Below are positions 32,152 through 35,376 of a stretch of 35,376 bases of DNA, one piece after another. The notes under the pieces are model-generated. The model saw only the letters and a program-made list of their open reading frames with translations. It was not told the origin of the DNA and did not search any database. Within the stretch, counting starts at the first letter, position 1, and every line of letters starts with the position of its first letter. Source of the stretch: Nannocystis exedens (lineage in GTDB: Bacteria; Myxococcota_A; Polyangia; Polyangiales; Polyangiaceae); contig CAMAVR010000037.1 in NCBI GenBank assembly GCA_945861885.1, positions 1-35,376 on the forward strand, written 5' to 3'. Made by a program: the position numbers and the translations under genes.

Positions 32152-33663
32152 ATGTCTCGCTCATTCACCAAAGTTCTTGTCGCCAATCGCGGCGAAATCG
32201 CAGTTCGCATCATGCGAACGCTGCGAGAAATGGGCATCGGTTCGGTCGCTGTTTACTCCGAAGCCGATCGCGCGTCGCTCCACGTTCGCATGGCCGACGA
32301 AGCGGTTGCTATCGGCCCAGCCCCCGCAGCTGAAAGTTATTTGCGGGGCGATAAAATCATCGCCGCAGCTAAAAAAACAGGGTGCGACGCGATCCACCCT
32401 GGGTACGGCTTCCTAAGCGAAAATGCCGACTTTGTCGACGAATGTGAGCGTGCCGGCCTCGTCTTTATCGGGCCGCCAGCAAGCGCCATGCGGCAGATGG
32501 GGTCAAAAACCGCCGCGCGCAAAAAAATGGAAGAGGCGGGCGTGCCGATCACGCCCGGGGCGATGTGCGACACGACCGAAGAGGCGATCGCCGCGGCCGG
32601 CAAAATTGGCTATCCGGTCATGCTCAAAGCGGCATCCGGCGGCGGCGGAAAAGGGATGCGTCTCGTTCATGCCCCAGGTGAAATGGCGAACGCGTGGGAG
32701 CGCGCGCGGAGCGAAGCGAAAAAGTTTTTTAGCGACGACACCGTCTACATCGAAAAAGCGGTAGTCGGAGCGCGCCACGTTGAAATCCAAGTACTTGGCG
32801 ACAGAAGCGGCAACTGCGTTCATGTTTTTGAGCGCGATTGTTCGATTCAGCGGCGCAATCAGAAAGTTGTCGAAGAGACACCGTCGCCTGGCGCAACGCG
32901 TGAAGTAATCGCAAAAATGGGGGCGATCGCGGTGCAAGGGGCGAAAGCGGTCGGGTACCACTCGGCCGGCACATTCGAGTTTTTGTTGGCGCCCGATTCG
33001 AGTTTCTATTTTCTTGAGATGAACACGCGGCTTCAAGTTGAGCATCCGATCACCGAGCTCGTGTCGGGGCTCGATTTGGTGCGCGAAATGGTGCTCATCG
33101 CCCAAGGGAGCGATCTCGCGTTCGAGCAAAAAGACCTCACGTCGCGAGGGGCAGCGATCGAGTGTCGTGTTTACGCCGAAGACCCATCGACCGGTTTTCT
33201 CCCTTCGCCCGGCCGGATCGATCAGCTCGTCGTCCCGGGCGGACCGGGCGTGCGCGACGACGGCGGCGCTTACCCCGGCTGCATGATTTCAAGCTTTTAC
33301 GACCCGCTCATTTCGAAGCTTTCGGTCTGGGCGCCGAATCGCGAGCTCGCACTCGCACGGATGCGCCGCGCGCTTTCGGAGTACGTCGTCACCGGCATTC
33401 GGACGAACCTCGCGTTTCACGAAAAGCTGCTCGCGAACCCCGATTTTATCGCCGGAAAGTACGATACGAAATTCTTGGAACGCGAAGTTGCGCTTCAAGG
33501 CTATCCAACGATTCGCGAAGAAAATCGCGAAGCGCTCGCGGTGGCGGTGGCGATTGCAGCGGCGCGCGCAGAACGCGTGAGCGGAGCGGCGACGGCACTT
33601 GAAGGGGCGAGCGCGAATCGCGTTAGCCCGTGGGTGGCGCACTATCGATCGGGGAGAGTGTGA
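32152..33663 (+). CDS. accC: Biotin carboxylase subunit of an acyl-CoA or pyruvate carboxylase
   Basis: A 503-residue biotin carboxylase, which carboxylates protein-bound biotin with ATP and bicarbonate. The N-terminal domain begins KVLVANRGEIAVRIMRTL; HPGYGFLSEN, the ATP-grasp loop ASGGGGKGMR, the ERDCSIQRRNQKVVEE block and EMNTRLQVEHPITE are all present. It is some 50 residues longer than E. coli AccC, with an Ala-rich C-terminal extension and no biotinyl (BCCP) domain, so it needs a separate carrier and carboxyltransferase. Which substrate it serves (acetyl-CoA, propionyl-CoA or pyruvate) is unclear, and no partner subunit lies nearby. The ATG at 32152 matches the family start; an ATG at 32134 is an alternative. 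Its TGA shares one base with the next ATG. Confidence 0.9.
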   Translation: MSRSFTKVLVANRGEIAVRIMRTLREMGIGSVAVYSEADRASLHVRMADEAVAIGPAPAAESYLRGDKIIAAAKKTGCDAIHPGYGFLSENADFVDECERAGLVFIGPPASAMRQMGSKTAARKKMEEAGVPITPGAMCDTTEEAIAAAGKIGYPVMLKAASGGGGKGMRLVHAPGEMANAWERARSEAKKFFSDDTVYIEKAVVGARHVEIQVLGDRSGNCVHVFERDCSIQRRNQKVVEETPSPGATREVIAKMGAIAVQGAKAVGYHSAGTFEFLLAPDSSFYFLEMNTRLQVEHPITELVSGLDLVREMVLIAQGSDLAFEQKDLTSRGAAIECRVYAEDPSTGFLPSPGRIDQLVVPGGPGVRDDGGAYPGCMISSFYDPLISKLSVWAPNRELALARMRRALSEYVVTGIRTNLAFHEKLLANPDFIAGKYDTKFLEREVALQGYPTIREENREALAVAVAIAAARAERVSGAATALEGASANRVSPWVAHYRSGRV

Positions 33664-34925
33664 TGAGTGACGAAGCGTCGTTTCATGCGTTTCGGTCTGT
33701 CCCGCGGACAGGCGTGATTTACGCGACGGCCGAAGCGGCGAAGCTCGGCTTTCACATGGGGTCGACCGACTGGTGCAATCTCGGGCAAGGGCAGCCCGAA
33801 ACAGGCGAACTGCCAGGCGCGCCGCCACGCGTGTCGGATGTGTCGATCGGCGTCGACGATCAAGAATACGCGCCGGTGGCGGGGTTATGGGAGCTGCGCG
33901 AAGCGATCGCGTCGATGTACAACCAGCTGTACAGGCGCGGGATGCCGTCGCAATACAGCGCCGAAAATGTCTGCGTATCGGGCGGCGGTCGGGCGTCGCT
34001 CACGCGCGCGGCGGCGAGTCTTGGGTCGATCAATTTAGGGCATTTTCTGCCTGACTATACGGCATACGAAGAGCTGCTCGACATTTTCAAAGCGTTCACG
34101 TCGATCCCGATCATGCTCGACGAAGAGCACGGCTACGCGTTTACCGCAGACGATCTTCGCCGCGAAATTTTAGGTCGCGGCTTGTCAGCGGTGCTCTTTT
34201 CAAATCCGTGCAATCCGACCGGCAAAGTTGTCGACGGCGATGCGCTTGCCCGTTGGGTTTCAGTCGCGCGCGAGCTCGACTGCGCGCTCCTGATCGACGA
34301 GTTTTATTCGCACTACATCTACCGCGCGCCGCTCGGCTCGCTGCCGGTCGAAAGTGCCGCGCGCTACGTCGAAGATGTCAATCGCGATCCGGTGCTGCTC
34401 TTCGACGGCTTCACGAAAAATTGGCGCTACCCGGGCTGGCGAATCACCTGGACGGTCGCGCCCCGGCCGATCGTAGAAACGCTCGCAAGCGCCGGTTCGT
34501 TTCTCGATGGCGGCGGGTCAAAGCCGCTGCAGCGCGCGGCAATTCCGCTGCTCGAGATGAGCCACGTCGAGCAAGAGACACGCGCGGTGCAAAAAGTGTT
34601 TCGCGAAAAGCGCGACCGAACAATCTCGCAGCTCGAACGCTTGGGGATCAGATTCGACGGCTCGCCCGAAGGGACATTCTACGCCTGGGGCGACATCTCA
34701 AGGCTCCCCGCCCCCATGAACAGCGGAATGGGCTTTTTCAGAGCCGCCCTAGACGAAAAAGTAATCGTAGTCCCAGGCGAATTTTTCGACGTAAACCCAG
34801 GCAAGCGCCGAAGCGGAAGAAGCTCGCGATTCAGGAATCACCTACGGTTCTCATTCGGCCCATCAATGCCAATCCTCGAAACGGCGTTCGAGCGCTTAGA
34901 GCGGCTCATTGGTCAAAAGTCGTGA
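33663..34925 (+). CDS. PLP-dependent aminotransferase, class I/II
   Basis: A 420-residue fold-type I aminotransferase. Landmarks are NLGQGQPE (39-46), YAPVAGLWELREAIA (69-83), SNPCNPTGK (180-188), DEFYSHY (212-218) and the Schiff-base lysine K252 in the GFTKNWRYPGWR stretch. The arginine near the C-terminus in NHLRFSFG would bind the substrate carboxylate. The amino-acid specificity cannot be told from the sequence; the closest visible pattern is that of aspartate/alanine/aromatic transaminases. It overlaps the biotin carboxylase stop by one base, so the two are translationally coupled, an unusual pairing. Confidence 0.88.
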   Translation: MSDEASFHAFRSVPRTGVIYATAEAAKLGFHMGSTDWCNLGQGQPETGELPGAPPRVSDVSIGVDDQEYAPVAGLWELREAIASMYNQLYRRGMPSQYSAENVCVSGGGRASLTRAAASLGSINLGHFLPDYTAYEELLDIFKAFTSIPIMLDEEHGYAFTADDLRREILGRGLSAVLFSNPCNPTGKVVDGDALARWVSVARELDCALLIDEFYSHYIYRAPLGSLPVESAARYVEDVNRDPVLLFDGFTKNWRYPGWRITWTVAPRPIVETLASAGSFLDGGGSKPLQRAAIPLLEMSHVEQETRAVQKVFREKRDRTISQLERLGIRFDGSPEGTFYAWGDISRLPAPMNSGMGFFRAALDEKVIVVPGEFFDVNPGKRRSGRSSRFRNHLRFSFGPSMPILETAFERLERLIGQKS

Positions 34926-34959
34926 AATTGGTGGCACGAGCATCAAAAAGCGACCCAAA

Positions 34960-34978
34960 TTGATGATGTGATCATCAA
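34960..34978. terminator. AT-rich hairpin between convergent genes
   Basis: A perfect 8-bp inverted repeat (TTGATGAT / ATCATCAA) with a 3-nt loop lies 34 nt after the aminotransferase stop and 6 nt from the last gene's stop. It is flanked by A-rich sequence that reads as a T-run on the minus strand. A bidirectional terminator is plausible; a dyad operator is an alternative. Confidence 0.4.
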
Positions 34979-34984
34979 AAACTG

Positions 34985-35376
34985 TCAGCAGTTATCAATA
35001 ATTCTATGTACTTCCGAGACCATATAGAGCGGGAGCGATAGGAGCTTGTAGGTGGCTTGCTGGCCATCTCGTTGGCGGACATCGACGTCGACGATCGATG
35101 GCGGCGATGCGTTGAAGCGCACGGCGATTGGAAGCTGCCGCAGGCTCATGAATCCGTGGAGCGACTTTAGTGAGCCGGTTGAACCGGCTTTTACTTCAAT
35201 CGGGAGCACTTTCGCTCGGTGTTGAATGACGTAGTCGAGTTCGGCTTCGCTCCCTCGCTCTTCGCGCGCCCAGTAGTAGAGCTCTGGCTCTTTGAACGGC
35301 GGTTCGAGTAGCCGCAACATCTGCCCGACGACTTGCTCTGCGAGCGCGCCTTCGTTTGCCAACACTAGCGATTCGA
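34985..35376 (-). CDS. DUF4143-type AAA ATPase, C-terminal part (partial)
   Basis: The frame is open from the right edge of the window to a TGA at 34985, giving at least 130 residues. It matches the C-terminal DUF4143 half of the AAA_14/DUF4143 ATPase family: ANEGALAEQVVGQML, YYWAREERGSEAELDYVIQ and VLPIEVKAGSTGSLKSLHGFM, a restriction-endonuclease-like core with conserved E, D and ExK residues. These proteins pair an N-terminal P-loop ATPase with this domain; their function is poorly known and they are often strain-variable. The start lies outside the window. Confidence 0.85.
   Translation of the reverse strand, partial: ESLVLANEGALAEQVVGQMLRLLEPPFKEPELYYWAREERGSEAELDYVIQHRAKVLPIEVKAGSTGSLKSLHGFMSLRQLPIAVRFNASPPSIVDVDVRQRDGQQATYKLLSLPLYMVSEVHRIIDNC

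Noticed and set aside
34932..34947. TGGCACG resembling a sigma-54 -24 element
   Set aside because: No TTGC follows at the required spacing, and the site lies after the aminotransferase stop with no gene downstream on that strand.

Overview
The window is a compact stretch of a Gram-negative chromosome of moderate-to-high GC. RNase J, an ArsA-family ATPase, a soluble Ser/Thr kinase, a thrombospondin type-3 calcium motif and a type VI secretion system (T6SS) with unusual gene content together suggest a myxobacterium-like (Myxococcota / former Deltaproteobacteria) organism. This is an inference from gene content only. No tRNA, rRNA, CRISPR array or complete insertion sequence was seen.

Layout. 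Positions 1-110 hold the 5' end of an unidentified minus-strand gene. Housekeeping genes follow: a cyclophilin (298-873, +), RNase J (895-2517, -), an ArsA/GET3-type ATPase (2558-3511, +) and an NrtR-like Nudix-wHTH regulator (3533-4249, +). The T6SS island runs from 4290 to 28236. Its core is one long minus-strand operon, read from 18417 down to 4290: lytic transglycosylase with LysM, tssH(clpV), tssJ, tssK, tssL, tssM, tssA, tssB, tssC. Most junctions are 4-8 nt overlaps or short gaps. Divergent from it lie a 497-residue protein that aligns end to end with TssB followed by most of TssC, and a small PAAR-like spike-tip protein. Facing these is a minus-strand spike/cargo unit: vgrG, an unknown 184-aa protein, and an Rhs/YD-repeat protein with a coiled-coil N-terminus and no evident C-terminal toxin. 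After a serine acetyltransferase gene comes a second tssL, whose predicted periplasmic tail carries a type-3 thrombospondin repeat.

Beyond the island are a minus-strand cluster (unknown exported protein, thioredoxin, Ser/Thr kinase, membrane metallophosphoesterase), a plus-strand pair (biotin carboxylase and a PLP aminotransferase), and the 3' end of a DUF4143-type ATPase gene at the right edge.

How it works together. TssJ-TssL-TssM would form the envelope complex, with the lytic transglycosylase opening the peptidoglycan for it. TssK and TssA would link to the baseplate and guide sheath growth. TssB/TssC form the contractile sheath and ClpV recycles it. VgrG plus the PAAR-like protein make the spike, and the Rhs protein is the likely cargo or a spike-associated part. 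Genes for Hcp (tube) and the baseplate proteins TssE, TssF and TssG are not in the window, so the system must be split, or must differ from the canonical design. The most unusual items are the TssB-TssC fusion paralogue, the TSP3-bearing second TssL, the toxin-less Rhs protein with its unknown partner, and similar GC-rich hairpins in opposite orientation at both ends of the island.
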